DNA of 64,000 nt from Chitinophaga pinensis. Lineage in GTDB: Bacteria > Bacteroidota > Bacteroidia > NS11-12g > UBA9320. The notes beneath the pieces were generated by a model, which searched no databases, was not told where the DNA came from, and worked only from the letters and a program-made list of their open reading frames with translations. The stretch lies in contig CAMDSC010000009.1 in NCBI GenBank assembly GCA_945907065.1, forward strand, positions 1 through 64,000, given 5' to 3'. Of the stretch, positions 44,977 through 53,959 are shown piece by piece; position 1 is the stretch's first letter; each line of letters opens with the position of its first letter. A program made the translations under genes and the position numbers.

Positions 44977-46539
44977 ATGAAATATTTTCTCTCTTTTATT
45001 GTTTCGGTTATTTTATTTATACCCTTTGCTGGTGCCCAGTTGCAAACCAAATCGGTTTCGGTTTTTAAAAACAACAAGGCTTTTTTTATAAAGTCGGGAA
45101 CGGTATTGCCCAAGGGAACGCAATATTGGCTGACTGGCGAAATACCCTCTGCATTGTTTGGCACGCTTTGGTTTCAAAGTCCTACCAATGCTATAAAATC
45201 GGTGAGCAGCAATGAACAAAATATTGAAAAGCAAGGAACACCGGTTAATAATTACGAAATATTAAAAGCCAACCTTAATAAAAAAGTGATTTTATTTTTA
45301 AGTCCTACGGAATCCGTAGATGGAATTGTGCAATCGTTTTCGGACGATTATGACAAAGAAACCAAAAATTATTTTACCCCTCTGTTTGTTACCATTAAAG
45401 GAAACAACTGGTGGCAAAGCATAAAAATTGATGATATTAAACGAATTGGTTTTGCCGAAAATCCTGTGACAAGTGTTACTTCCTACGAAAAGAAAAAAGT
45501 GGTAACGGTAGAGTTTAATGAAGGTAAAGCGCAACCTTTAAATATGATGTATTTGGAAAACGGGCTAAACTGGAGTCCCAATTATTTGCTTGAGCTATCA
45601 TCTGAAAATAAAGGGATATTAACCTTACAAGCTCAGGTAAAGAACGATGCCGAAGATATAAGCAATACCGATGTGAGTTTTGTGGTGGGTAATGCCAATT
45701 TTAAAGATGCCAATAAACTGGCTTGGTTAGTTGATTTTTTACCAAGTTTGTCTTCTGAATATGATGATGCCAATGCCTATTCCAACAGTGTGTCTTATAA
45801 AAGTTCTGCGGCTGACGAGGCAGCTCCGCCATCACCCGAAGGAGATGGTGTGGATGGTGAAACTTCAGAAGACTTGTTTTTTTATAACCTCAAAAACTTA
45901 AGTTTACCAAAAGGCTCACGGACACAGATTGAACTGTTTAGAGCAGAGGTAGAAATTGAGCATGTGTATGAGGCCAATCTTAGCGAAATGATTCCTTATA
46001 ACCTTGAAAATTATGTTTACCAGGTATATGCTACCGAAGACCCTAACGCCAAAACCTACCATTCATTAAAACTTAACAATCAAACCAAATACCCATGGAC
46101 TGCAGGGCTTTGCTTTGTTGTAAATGCTGAAAAAGGTTCAAAAAAACCAATTAGTCAGGATATGATAACCTACACGCCAATAAAAGGCGACAATTGTTTG
46201 AAACTAACCGAAAGCCCTGATATCAAGGTATCGCAAACCGAACGTGAATCTGACCGCAAAACCAATATTCGCAAACGGGGCGAAATACAATACGATAAAA
46301 TAACGGTGGATGCTGAAATAAAAATTAAAAACTATAAAGCTAAGGATGTTAAAATGAATATTACCCGATTGGTATCGGGCGAACTTTCAAAATCGAGTGC
46401 CGACTGGAAAAAAACCGATAAAATAAATTATAGCAATTACCTTAATAAAACGACTGCCGTAACCTGGGAAACAAATGTGAAAGCCGGAGAAGAAAAGGTT
46501 ATTAAGTATAGTTATACTATTGTGGTAAGGGCTAATTAG
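44977..46539 (+). CDS. Secreted DUF4139 protein
   Basis: 520 residues from MKYFLSFIVSVILFIPFAGA (signal peptide); GTG and ATG codons 21-24 bases upstream are in frame but would precede or overlap the likely transcript start. DUF4139 features: an N-terminal beta module (FKNNKAFFIKSGTVLPKGTQ), ENGLNWSPNYLLEL mid-protein, and end strands AVTWETNVKAGEEKVIKYSY. A low-complexity DEAAPPSPEGDGVDGE linker sits at ~285. The family relates to mucoidy-inhibitor A proteins; its function is undefined. Periplasmic or surface. Confidence 0.85.
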   Translation: MKYFLSFIVSVILFIPFAGAQLQTKSVSVFKNNKAFFIKSGTVLPKGTQYWLTGEIPSALFGTLWFQSPTNAIKSVSSNEQNIEKQGTPVNNYEILKANLNKKVILFLSPTESVDGIVQSFSDDYDKETKNYFTPLFVTIKGNNWWQSIKIDDIKRIGFAENPVTSVTSYEKKKVVTVEFNEGKAQPLNMMYLENGLNWSPNYLLELSSENKGILTLQAQVKNDAEDISNTDVSFVVGNANFKDANKLAWLVDFLPSLSSEYDDANAYSNSVSYKSSAADEAAPPSPEGDGVDGETSEDLFFYNLKNLSLPKGSRTQIELFRAEVEIEHVYEANLSEMIPYNLENYVYQVYATEDPNAKTYHSLKLNNQTKYPWTAGLCFVVNAEKGSKKPISQDMITYTPIKGDNCLKLTESPDIKVSQTERESDRKTNIRKRGEIQYDKITVDAEIKIKNYKAKDVKMNITRLVSGELSKSSADWKKTDKINYSNYLNKTTAVTWETNVKAGEEKVIKYSYTIVVRAN

Positions 46540-46712
46540 CCGAACCTCAAAATGATATTTGCATAAAGCAGATACTGTTTCTCTTTAATGTGCGGTGGGT
46601 TTGGCAACACCGCAGGTTCACGAACACCTATTAAAATCAACATAAATAAGTGAGTAAACGGCGGGAGTGAGTTGGACTAAGCAAGGGAGCATCGTTTTGC
46701 CTTGATTTTTTG

Positions 46713-46739
46713 TTTCTTTTTCCTCTAAGGAAAAAGAAA
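46713..46739. repeat. Perfect 12-bp hairpin in intergenic region
   Basis: TTTCTTTTTCCT, loop CTA, AGGAAAAAGAAA, in a T-rich then A-rich context. It may end the DUF4139 transcript, though GC content is too low for a firm terminator call. The flank resembles dispersed intergenic elements of the phylum. The wider 46540-46820 gap otherwise holds only the -7 box at 46768. Confidence 0.4.
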
Positions 46740-46767
46740 ATATAAAAGAAAAGCCTTTTAAAATAAG

Positions 46768-46775
46768 TAAATTTG
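46768..46775 (+). promoter_or_regulatory. Candidate -7 element TAAATTTG
   Basis: TAAATTTG fits TAnnTTTG. It precedes the 118-aa gene by 45 bases, giving a ~40-base leader. Confidence 0.35.
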
Positions 46776-46820
46776 TGCCATCACACCAACTCGTTATAAC
46801 ATTAAAAATCAACCCCTCTT

Positions 46821-47177
46821 ATGTCAGAAAATCAACCTTCAAGAAAAAAATTCTTACAATATCTTGGCTTAACCGCAGGTGCCAGTTTGTTAAGTAAAAA
46901 TTCCGTAGCCGGTTTTGTTGACCATACCGAAATTCTTAAACTAACACCGGTTCAACAAGAGTTCATGCTTCATTACGAAAAATGGATGGATGCATTTATA
47001 GATGTTATTCGAGTTCAAAAAATCGATCCTGATAATGTTGAAAATAACACCAAAATGATAGCCTTAACCGAATGGGCCGAAGAAATGAAACCTGAAATTT
47101 CAGAATTTATGAAGGATAAAACGTTTTCTCTTATTTATCTGGTGTGCATTGATCGCATGAGCAAAGAAATAAAGTAA
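46821..47177 (+). CDS. Small uncharacterised protein with Tat-like signal
   Basis: 118 residues. The N-terminus SRKKFLQYLGLTAGASLLSK resembles a twin-arginine signal (S-R-K-x-F-L instead of S-R-R-x-F-L) with a mild hydrophobic stretch. The mature ~90 residues are helical (VQQEFMLHYEKWMDAFIDVI). No family recognised. It ends at a bidirectional terminator shared with sodA. Whether it is exported is uncertain. Confidence 0.65.
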   Translation: MSENQPSRKKFLQYLGLTAGASLLSKNSVAGFVDHTEILKLTPVQQEFMLHYEKWMDAFIDVIRVQKIDPDNVENNTKMIALTEWAEEMKPEISEFMKDKTFSLIYLVCIDRMSKEIK

Positions 47178-47201
47178 TTGCCTCCTCCAATTGTCAAGCA
47201 T

Positions 47202-47238
47202 AAAAAAACCTCCTTTTTTGCAAAAGGAGGTTTTTTTT
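47202..47238. terminator. Bidirectional rho-independent terminator
   Basis: Arms AAAAAACCTCCTTTT and AAAAGGAGGTTTTTT with loop TTGC form a perfect 15-bp stem, with T-runs on both sides. It lies between the convergent 118-aa gene and sodA and can end both. Confidence 0.9.
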
Positions 47239-47258
47239 ATTAAATAATGGTTTATCAT

Positions 47259-47867
47259 TTAAATAGCAGCTTCGTATCTACGGCCTACTTCTTCCCAGTT
47301 TATAACGTTGAAAAAAGCGGCTATATAATCAGGGCGGCGGTTTTGGTAGTGCAAATAGTATGCATGTTCCCATACATCCATTCCCAATATTGGCATTCCC
47401 TTTTTATCAGCAATATCCATCAATGGATTGTCTTGATTTGGGGTACTGCAAACGCAAAGTTTTTTGTCATTATCTACACAAAGCCAAGCCCAGCCTGAAC
47501 CAAATCGTGTAGCACCTGCAGCGGCGAAGGCTTCTTTAAATTTATCAAAACCTCCCAATTCACTGTCGATAGCTGCGGCTAATTTTCCGGTTGGGGCTCC
47601 ACCGCCTGTTGGACTCATAATGTTCCAAAACATAGTGTGGTTATAATGACCGCCACCATTATTCCGAACCGGCATCGGATATTTACTCATGTTTTTAAAT
47701 AAATCCTCAAGACTTAAATTTTCCATTTCCGTTCCGGCAATGGCGTTATTAAGGTTGGTGACATAAGCATTGTGATGTTTGCTATGATGAATTTCCATAG
47801 TACGGGCATCGATGTGTGGTTCTAATGCGGCGTAATCGTAAGGTAGGTTTGGTAATTGGTGTGACAT
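47259..47867 (-). CDS. sodA: Superoxide dismutase (Mn/Fe family)
   Basis: 202 residues. Metal ligands: His in [12 protein letters not shown] (~27), His in [11 protein letters not shown] (~76-81), Asp and His in [13 protein letters not shown] (~163-168). The GGH stretch and NQDNPLM (Gln near the metal-second-sphere site) favour Mn use, though cambialistic use is possible. It removes superoxide in the cytoplasm. Convergent with the 118-aa gene through a shared terminator. Confidence 0.95.
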   Translation of the reverse strand: MSHQLPNLPYDYAALEPHIDARTMEIHHSKHHNAYVTNLNNAIAGTEMENLSLEDLFKNMSKYPMPVRNNGGGHYNHTMFWNIMSPTGGGAPTGKLAAAIDSELGGFDKFKEAFAAAGATRFGSGWAWLCVDNDKKLCVCSTPNQDNPLMDIADKKGMPILGMDVWEHAYYLHYQNRRPDYIAAFFNVINWEEVGRRYEAAI

Positions 47868-47890
47868 GATTTTTTTTATTAAATGGGTTA

Positions 47891-47898
47891 CAAATTTA
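47891..47898 (-). promoter_or_regulatory. Candidate -7 element TAAATTTG for sodA
   Basis: Minus-strand TAAATTTG fits TAnnTTTG, ending 23 bases before the ATG at 47867. No -33 TTG at the expected spacing. Confidence 0.4.
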
Positions 47899-47987
47899 TA
47901 GTTTCCTGTTTTAGGAATGGTATATAAATCAAAACATTTTATTACTCATTAATGTTCGTTTTATCTTTTAATTTTGAATTTCTTATT

Positions 47988-48443
47988 ATGAAAATATTCC
48001 TGCCCTTTTTAATCGCAGTATTTGCTTTTGCATTTTTCAGTTGCAAAGACAATAGCCTAAATTCAAATAACTTTATCCCGTCAGGGCCTGTAAGTTTGGT
48101 TATCAATACAGATTTGCCCGAATATTATAAACTCAAAACCCCGGGAACTTATGTGTATCAACCCGGAGGAAACCGAGGAGTAATCGTTATTCATGATTTT
48201 AGTGATAATTATGTGGCAATTGAACGCACTTGCAGCCTTGAACCTGACAAAGCCTGCTCTAAAATATACGTTGACAGCATGGCTTTAACTTTGCGTTGCG
48301 GCACTTTTAATCTTAATAAATGGGAGCCTTGCTGCGACAGCCGTTTTATGTATAGCGGACAAGTATCGCAAGGGCCGGCACAATACCCACTGAGAAATTA
48401 TAACACAACCGTTAATGGCGCAGTAATCACAGTTAGAAACTAA
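47988..48443 (+). CDS. Rieske-fold lipoprotein lacking Fe-S ligands
   Basis: 151 residues from MKIFLPFLIAVF (an upstream ATG adds an unlikely 12 residues). Lipobox FFSC. The C-terminal segment SRFMYSGQVSQGPAQYPLRN and following NTTVNG align with the second half of Rieske 2Fe-2S domains (cluster loop, GPA-x2-PL). Rieske clusters need C-x-H and C-x2-H; here the two sites read RTCSLEPDKAC and PCCDSRF, with no His. A 2Fe-2S Rieske cluster is thus not expected, though several Cys remain. Surface or periplasmic lipoprotein, 3 bases before xth. Confidence 0.65.
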   Translation: MKIFLPFLIAVFAFAFFSCKDNSLNSNNFIPSGPVSLVINTDLPEYYKLKTPGTYVYQPGGNRGVIVIHDFSDNYVAIERTCSLEPDKACSKIYVDSMALTLRCGTFNLNKWEPCCDSRFMYSGQVSQGPAQYPLRNYNTTVNGAVITVRN

Positions 48444-48446
48444 AAA

Positions 48447-49220
48447 ATGTCTTTAAAAATTATAACCTACAATGTGAATGGCATTCGTGCAGCATTAACC
48501 AAAAATTTATTAGGTTTTTTGGAACGTGAAAATCCTGATATCGTTTGCTTGCAAGAGATAAAAGCCCAACCCTACCAAATTGATAATAGCCTGTTTGAGC
48601 ATTTGGGATACCACTGCCAGTGGTATAGTGCTGAGAAAAAGGGTTACAGCGGGGTAGGAATTTTAAGCAAACAAAAACCAAAGCATGTGGAATACGGCAT
48701 AGGCCATGAATTATTTGATTATGAAGGCCGGATTTTAAGAGCTGATTTTGATTCCTTTTCTGTAATAAGCGCTTATTTTCCTTCAGGAACTACCGGGCCA
48801 ATCAGACAAGATGTGAAATATGTTTTTTTAGATACCTTTTACAATCATATTGAAACTTTAAAAGCTAAAATTCCGAACCTTATAATTTGTGGGGATTATA
48901 ATATTTGTCATGAAGCCATTGACATTCACGACCCAAAAGGAAACAAGGACAGCAGTGGTTTTTTGCCGGAAGAACGGGCGTGGATGAGTGCTTTTTTTAA
49001 AAGTGGTTTTGTAGATACGTTCCGTTTTTTAAATCCGGATGTGCCACATCAATACACTTGGTGGAGCTATAGAGCCAATGCCAGAAACAATAATAAAGGC
49101 TGGCGTATTGATTATATTTCCATTAATAAAGAACTTTCAACAAAACTAAAAGAAGCTAAAATTTTTCCTTTTGATTTGCAAAGCGATCATTGCGCCAGTT
49201 ATGCGGTGGTGGATTTGTAA
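48447..49220 (+). CDS. xth: Exodeoxyribonuclease III / AP endonuclease
   Basis: 257 residues. Catalytic motifs: TYNVNGIRAAL at the start, DIVCLQEIKAQ (Glu ~34), ICGDYNI, and the C-terminal WRIDYISINKEL and SDHCASYA. It repairs abasic sites and trims 3' ends of DNA in the cytoplasm. Length fits the ExoIII family. It follows the Rieske-like lipoprotein by 3 bases, so co-transcription is likely, though the jobs seem unrelated. Confidence 0.95.
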   Translation: MSLKIITYNVNGIRAALTKNLLGFLERENPDIVCLQEIKAQPYQIDNSLFEHLGYHCQWYSAEKKGYSGVGILSKQKPKHVEYGIGHELFDYEGRILRADFDSFSVISAYFPSGTTGPIRQDVKYVFLDTFYNHIETLKAKIPNLIICGDYNICHEAIDIHDPKGNKDSSGFLPEERAWMSAFFKSGFVDTFRFLNPDVPHQYTWWSYRANARNNNKGWRIDYISINKELSTKLKEAKIFPFDLQSDHCASYAVVDL

Positions 49221-49226
49221 AGGTTT

Positions 49227-51314
49227 TTAATACCCCAACAACTCCTCCAAAACCTCAGCCACCTTTTCACTATTTGGCAAAATCTCTTTTTCCAAACTCA
49301 TATTTAATGGTATGGCCGGCATGTTTAAAGAACCGAAGGTTTGAACCGGGGCATCTAAATATTGAAAACACTCCTTACCAATTCGTCCGGCTATGGCTTC
49401 GGCAAAGGAGTTTCGAAGGGTTTCCTCAGTAAGAACCAAAACTTTTCCATGGCGTTTCACACTGGAATAAATAGCTTCGTCATCGCACGGATTTAAGGTT
49501 CTTAAATCTATAATTTCTATTTGATTATCAAATTTTTGAGAAGCAGCAGTGGCCCAGTACACTCCCATTCCGTAGGTAATTACGGTGCAACTGTTTCCGT
49601 TTTTTATTTGCGTTTCATCTGCTTCCACCGCAATTCGGGCTTTGCCCAATGGAATTACATAATCCTCGGATGGTTCTATAGTTTTAGCAGCTTCCGTTCC
49701 CGGAACTTTACTCCAATACAATCCTTTATGTTCAAACATAATTACAGGATTAGGGTCTAAAAAGGCAGATTTCATTAAGCCTTTCATATCGGCAGCATTG
49801 CTTGGGTAAACTACTTTTATTCCCTTAATTTGTAAAATGCTGCTTTCTACTGTTCCACTATGATATGGCCCTCCCCCACCGTATGCTCCGGTTGGTATTC
49901 GTATTAAACTTTGAATTGGAAACTTGCCCATGGTAAGATAACACGATTTTGAAAGTTCAGTTACCAATTGATTTACTCCCGGCCATATATAATCGGCAAA
50001 TTGTATTTCTACAATTGGTTTGCAACCCACGGCACTCATTCCTTGGGTACTTCCAACAATGTATGCTTCCTGTATTGGGGTATTAAAAATTCGGTGTGTT
50101 CCAAATTTTTTAGCCAATGTTGCCGCCTCACGAAATACTCCTCCCAACCTTATTCCTACATCCTGCCCATAGAGCAACGCTTCCGGATATTCGGTCAAAA
50201 TTTCGTCCATAGCATGTAAAGCGCTATCTACCATTATTATCATTTCGCCGTTTTCCGGTTCACGGATTCCAAGTTCTTCGGTTACAGGAGTTGGGGCAAA
50301 TTCATGAAGCACGGCAGATTCCAGCTCCGGGTCGGGACTGTTAACCGCTTTGTCAAATTCTTCTTTTGTAAACGCTTTTGCTTCATTTTCTATGGTTTCT
50401 AGTGTTTCAGGTTCTTCACCTAAGTCTATTAAAAGTTGTTTTAATACCGGAAACGGGTCGTCTTTGGTTTGTTCCTCCAAATCGTGACGGTACCATTCAC
50501 TTCTCACACCGCTGGTGTGATGCCCCAATAACGGAACTTTAACATGCACTAACATAGGTTTGCGATGCGTTCTTACCCAGTTAATGGCTTTTTCCATTTC
50601 CTTGTAGCATTCGGCAAAATCGGAACCGTTAATTCTATCGCGTTTTAATCCTTTGAAACCTGCCGCATATTCATAGGCATCCATAGCCCTCATTTCGTCT
50701 CCACTGGCCGATATTCCCCAGTCGTTATCTTGGACTAAGTAAAGGATGGGTAACTGCTTTAGAACGGCCATTTGAAATGCCTCTGACACTTCTCCTTCGG
50801 TAACACATCCATCACCTAATGAACAAAGCACAATTGGTTTTTCTAAATGGGGTAATTTATCAATGCTGTCCAAATAGCTTAATCCATGAGCTGCGCCCGT
50901 GGCTGGTATGGCTTGCATTCCGGTGGCGCTGCTTTGATGAGGCATGGTTGGCATATCCGCACGTTTAAGAGATGGGTGACTATAATACGTTCGGCCTCCT
51001 GAAAAAGGATCGTCGCGTTTTGCCAACAGTTGAAGCATCAATTCATAAGGTTGCATTCCCATAGCCAGTAGCAAACTTTCATCACGGTAATATGGGTAGG
51101 CAAAATCTATGGATTTTAATAAAAATCCTGTGGCCAATTGGATGGCTTCATGGCCTTTGCTGGTGGAATGAACATATTTTGTTATCTGTCGGTTTTCTTC
51201 ATAAATAGCGGCCATAGCTCTGGCTCGGCACATTAAAATAAAGGCTTTTATGTATAGGTCTTTGCCCGAAATGGTTTGTTCTGTTTCGGCCATTTGTGTT
51301 TCAGAATTGGTCAT
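49227..51314 (-). CDS. Fused 2-oxoacid dehydrogenase E1 (alpha-beta)
   Basis: 695 residues. The alpha half (~1-340) has the thiamine-diphosphate site GDGCVTEGEVSEAFQMAV, with HQSSATGMQA. The beta half (~355-695) has LLYGQDVG and FPIQSLIRIPTGAYGGGGPY. It is the E1 of branched-chain-2-oxoacid or pyruvate dehydrogenase type, with alpha and beta fused in one chain as often in Bacteroidota. The E2 and E3 partners are not in the window. Which keto acid it prefers cannot be read. Convergent with xth. Confidence 0.93.
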   Translation of the reverse strand: MTNSETQMAETEQTISGKDLYIKAFILMCRARAMAAIYEENRQITKYVHSTSKGHEAIQLATGFLLKSIDFAYPYYRDESLLLAMGMQPYELMLQLLAKRDDPFSGGRTYYSHPSLKRADMPTMPHQSSATGMQAIPATGAAHGLSYLDSIDKLPHLEKPIVLCSLGDGCVTEGEVSEAFQMAVLKQLPILYLVQDNDWGISASGDEMRAMDAYEYAAGFKGLKRDRINGSDFAECYKEMEKAINWVRTHRKPMLVHVKVPLLGHHTSGVRSEWYRHDLEEQTKDDPFPVLKQLLIDLGEEPETLETIENEAKAFTKEEFDKAVNSPDPELESAVLHEFAPTPVTEELGIREPENGEMIIMVDSALHAMDEILTEYPEALLYGQDVGIRLGGVFREAATLAKKFGTHRIFNTPIQEAYIVGSTQGMSAVGCKPIVEIQFADYIWPGVNQLVTELSKSCYLTMGKFPIQSLIRIPTGAYGGGGPYHSGTVESSILQIKGIKVVYPSNAADMKGLMKSAFLDPNPVIMFEHKGLYWSKVPGTEAAKTIEPSEDYVIPLGKARIAVEADETQIKNGNSCTVITYGMGVYWATAASQKFDNQIEIIDLRTLNPCDDEAIYSSVKRHGKVLVLTEETLRNSFAEAIAGRIGKECFQYLDAPVQTFGSLNMPAIPLNMSLEKEILPNSEKVAEVLEELLGY

Positions 51315-51483
51315 TTAATGTAAAAGGCCGCAAGTTACTTCAATCCCATCTATTACTAAAATACTTAGTGGTTTATTTAAGAATTTATTAATGTTTTAAA
51401 GAATTTGGTTTAATAAAAGCCGTATGTCTTATAAAATATCCAAGCGTTAATTATCTGCCATTCTGCACTCAGAGGAATAGTCC

Positions 51484-51491
51484 TACTTTTG
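51484..51491 (+). promoter_or_regulatory. Candidate -7 element TACTTTTG
   Basis: TACTTTTG fits TAnnTTTG and lies 14 bases before the ATG at 51505 of the barrel-aroE pair. Confidence 0.4.
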
Positions 51492-51504
51492 CTAGCTCGT
51501 TTTT

Positions 51505-52182
51505 ATGATTAAAAAAACTGTTATTCTTGTCTTTCTAATTATCTCCTTTCTCTCATCCCAAGCAGGGCTCAAAGATTCCGTTCGTTATTATATAAAAAAC
51601 AAATACCCTGAACTGATTGGGGGGCTTTCAGGTAGAAACACAATTATTGGTTCTCACTATACTTCAGTTTCAGGTGTCGCAATTGGTGCTGATTATGGAG
51701 GTAAAGTTAAATTTTTGGGAGGCGTTTATGGTCTTTCAAGTCCCCTGGTGGAACGAAAAATTATTAATGCTTATACCCCATCTCAAAACATGATAGATGA
51801 AATCTCCCGGTTTTGGTATTTTGGTTTCACAGGGGCTTATACTTTTTTTAAAGATACGCGTTGGACTCTTGAAATTCCTGTTAGAGTTGGTTTTGGAACA
51901 GCCAATATTGAACAGCACGATACCGGAAAAGGTAAGTTTGTTATTACCGAGAATAATTCTTTTATAATACCTTTGGAATCGGGCATAAGTGCCCAATATA
52001 AAATTGCCTGGTGGATTGGATTAAGTGGAGGATTGGGCAGCAGAATAGTTGTTGGAAAAAGTACCTCTCAAAAATTTAGTGGAACGTATTATAATTTTGG
52101 GGTCAACATTTATTTTAGTAATATTTACTTCCGTATAAGAGACGACTTGAAAAAGAATCCTGTAAAAAAACAGAAACATTAA
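51505..52182 (+). CDS. Predicted outer-membrane beta-barrel protein
   Basis: 225 residues. A signal peptide (ends SSQAG) precedes strands with alternating hydrophobics (FLGGVYGLSS, WYFGFTGAYTFF, YYNFGVNIYFSNIYF) and aromatic girdles. Probably an 8-strand porin-like barrel of the OmpW/OMP type; no family is firmly recognised. It lies 2 bases before aroE with a promoter in front, though the functions seem unrelated. Confidence 0.65.
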   Translation: MIKKTVILVFLIISFLSSQAGLKDSVRYYIKNKYPELIGGLSGRNTIIGSHYTSVSGVAIGADYGGKVKFLGGVYGLSSPLVERKIINAYTPSQNMIDEISRFWYFGFTGAYTFFKDTRWTLEIPVRVGFGTANIEQHDTGKGKFVITENNSFIIPLESGISAQYKIAWWIGLSGGLGSRIVVGKSTSQKFSGTYYNFGVNIYFSNIYFRIRDDLKKNPVKKQKH

Positions 52183-52184
52183 AC

Positions 52185-52916
52185 ATGAAATTATTTGGTT
52201 TAATAGGGCATCCCATTTCACACTCTTTTTCAAAGTTTTTTTTTGATAAAAAATTTGAAAAAGAAAATCTGAATGATTGCCACTATGAATTAATAGATAT
52301 AAAAACCATTGATGAAATTATTTCTTTAAAAAATAACATTCATCTCTCTGGGTTAAACGTCACAATCCCCTATAAACAATCTATTATTCCTTTTTTAGAT
52401 ACTATTTCGGAAGAAGCAAAAAGTGTTGGGGCCGTAAATACTATTAAAATTAAAGACAGTAAATGGCATGGATATAATACCGATGTTATTGGTTTTGAAA
52501 AAAGTTTAGTTCCTATATTAACTCCATCCATAAAAAATGCCTTAATTTTGGGTTCAGGTGGGGCTTCTATGGCTGTAAAATTTGTTTTAGATAAATTGTC
52601 AATTCCTTTTTGTGTGGTTTCTAGGGTATCTAAATTAGTCGAGTATAATTATAAGAATATTACAAAATCCGTTTTAAACGAGCATCAGCTAATTATTAAT
52701 ACGACTCCGGTTGGTATGTTTCCTTATGTTGACCAAATGCCTGAAATTCCTAGTGATTTTCTAACTCCAAATCATCTGGTTTATGATTTAATTTATAATC
52801 CGGCAGAAACACTTTTGCTTAAAAATGCTTCTTTCAATGGTTGCATGACCAAAAATGGTTTAGAAATGCTTCAAATTCAAGCAGAAGAAAGTTGGAAAAT
52901 TTGGATAGCGGATTAA
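52185..52916 (+). CDS. aroE: Shikimate dehydrogenase
   Basis: 243 residues, at the short end for the family. The N-terminal substrate domain has FGLIGHPISHSFSKFFF and LSGLNVTIPYKQSIIPFLD (catalytic Lys). The NADP domain has LILGSGGASMAVKFVL. The end keeps KNGLEMLQIQAEESW. It reduces 3-dehydroshikimate for aromatic amino acids. It overlaps the convergent pheS by four bases. Confidence 0.95.
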   Translation: MKLFGLIGHPISHSFSKFFFDKKFEKENLNDCHYELIDIKTIDEIISLKNNIHLSGLNVTIPYKQSIIPFLDTISEEAKSVGAVNTIKIKDSKWHGYNTDVIGFEKSLVPILTPSIKNALILGSGGASMAVKFVLDKLSIPFCVVSRVSKLVEYNYKNITKSVLNEHQLIINTTPVGMFPYVDQMPEIPSDFLTPNHLVYDLIYNPAETLLLKNASFNGCMTKNGLEMLQIQAEESWKIWIAD

Positions 52917-53959
52917 AAAACTCCTTCGAATTGGTTTAATAATCGTACATCATTTTCAAAGAAAAGTCTTAAATCTTTAATTCCGTATTTAAGCATGGCT
53001 ATTCGTTCTATTCCCATTCCAAAAGCATAACCGGAATAATTTTCTGTATCGATTCCACAATTTTTTAATACGTTTTCATCCACCATTCCACAGCCTAATA
53101 TTTCAAGCCATCCTGTTCCTTTGGTTAGCCTGATGTCTTCCTCTGAGCCGATTCCTAAATAGATGTCCATTTCGGCGGATGGCTCGGTGAAGGGAAAATA
53201 GGATGGGCGAAATCTTACTTCTGTCCCTTTACCAAAAAATTCCTCTACAAACTGAAATAAGGTAAGTTTTAAATCGGCAAACGAAACATTTTTGTTAATG
53301 TACAAACCCTCAACTTGGTGAAAAAAACAATTGGCTCTGGCAGAAACTGCTTCATTTCTATACACTCTTCCCGGTGAAATAGTTCGGATTGGTGGCTTTT
53401 GATTTTGCATTACTCTCACCTGAACCGATGAAGTGTGGGTTCGCAAAGCCATTTCTTTTTCTACAAAAAACGTATCCTGCATATCTCTGGCTGGATGATT
53501 TTCTGGAAAATTTAGTGCTGAAAAGTTGTGCCAATCATCTTCTATTTCAGGGCCTTCGCTTATTATAAAGCCCATTCTATTGAAAATACTTACTATTTGA
53601 TTTTGAACAATGCTTAATGGATGACGACTTCCTAATGTCATTAAATCTCCCGGTAAGGAAAAATCTATACTATTATCTTTTCCCTTTTTTTCAGAGTTTA
53701 ATTCCTGATTGAATTGGCTAAATTTTTCTTCGAGTTCTGTTTTTAGATGATTTACCAATTGGCCTAAGATTTTTTTTTCTTCAGGATTAACTTTTTTAAA
53801 ATCTTCAAAAACATCATTCAGCTTTCCTTTTTTAGACAGAAACTCCAAACGAAATTTTTCCAGGTTTTCTTTAGATTTTATTTCAAATTTTTTTGCTTCG
53901 CTTTTTAGCTTTTCAATTTGTTCTCTCATTTGTGATTTCAAAATTAATTCATTTGTCAA
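52913..53959 (-). CDS. pheS: Phenylalanyl-tRNA synthetase alpha subunit
   Basis: 348 residues. The N-terminal ~95 residues are a coiled coil that binds tRNA. Class II motifs: motif 1 region GPEIEDDWHNFSALNFPENH; motif 2 GRVYRNEAVSARANCFFHQ; motif 3 GYAFGMGIERIAMLKYGI. It charges tRNA-Phe with PheT, which is elsewhere. An internal start at residue 11 (53929) is possible. The long AT-rich gap upstream may contain its promoter or control site. Confidence 0.96.
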   Translation of the reverse strand: MTNELILKSQMREQIEKLKSEAKKFEIKSKENLEKFRLEFLSKKGKLNDVFEDFKKVNPEEKKILGQLVNHLKTELEEKFSQFNQELNSEKKGKDNSIDFSLPGDLMTLGSRHPLSIVQNQIVSIFNRMGFIISEGPEIEDDWHNFSALNFPENHPARDMQDTFFVEKEMALRTHTSSVQVRVMQNQKPPIRTISPGRVYRNEAVSARANCFFHQVEGLYINKNVSFADLKLTLFQFVEEFFGKGTEVRFRPSYFPFTEPSAEMDIYLGIGSEEDIRLTKGTGWLEILGCGMVDENVLKNCGIDTENYSGYAFGMGIERIAMLKYGIKDLRLFFENDVRLLNQFEGVF

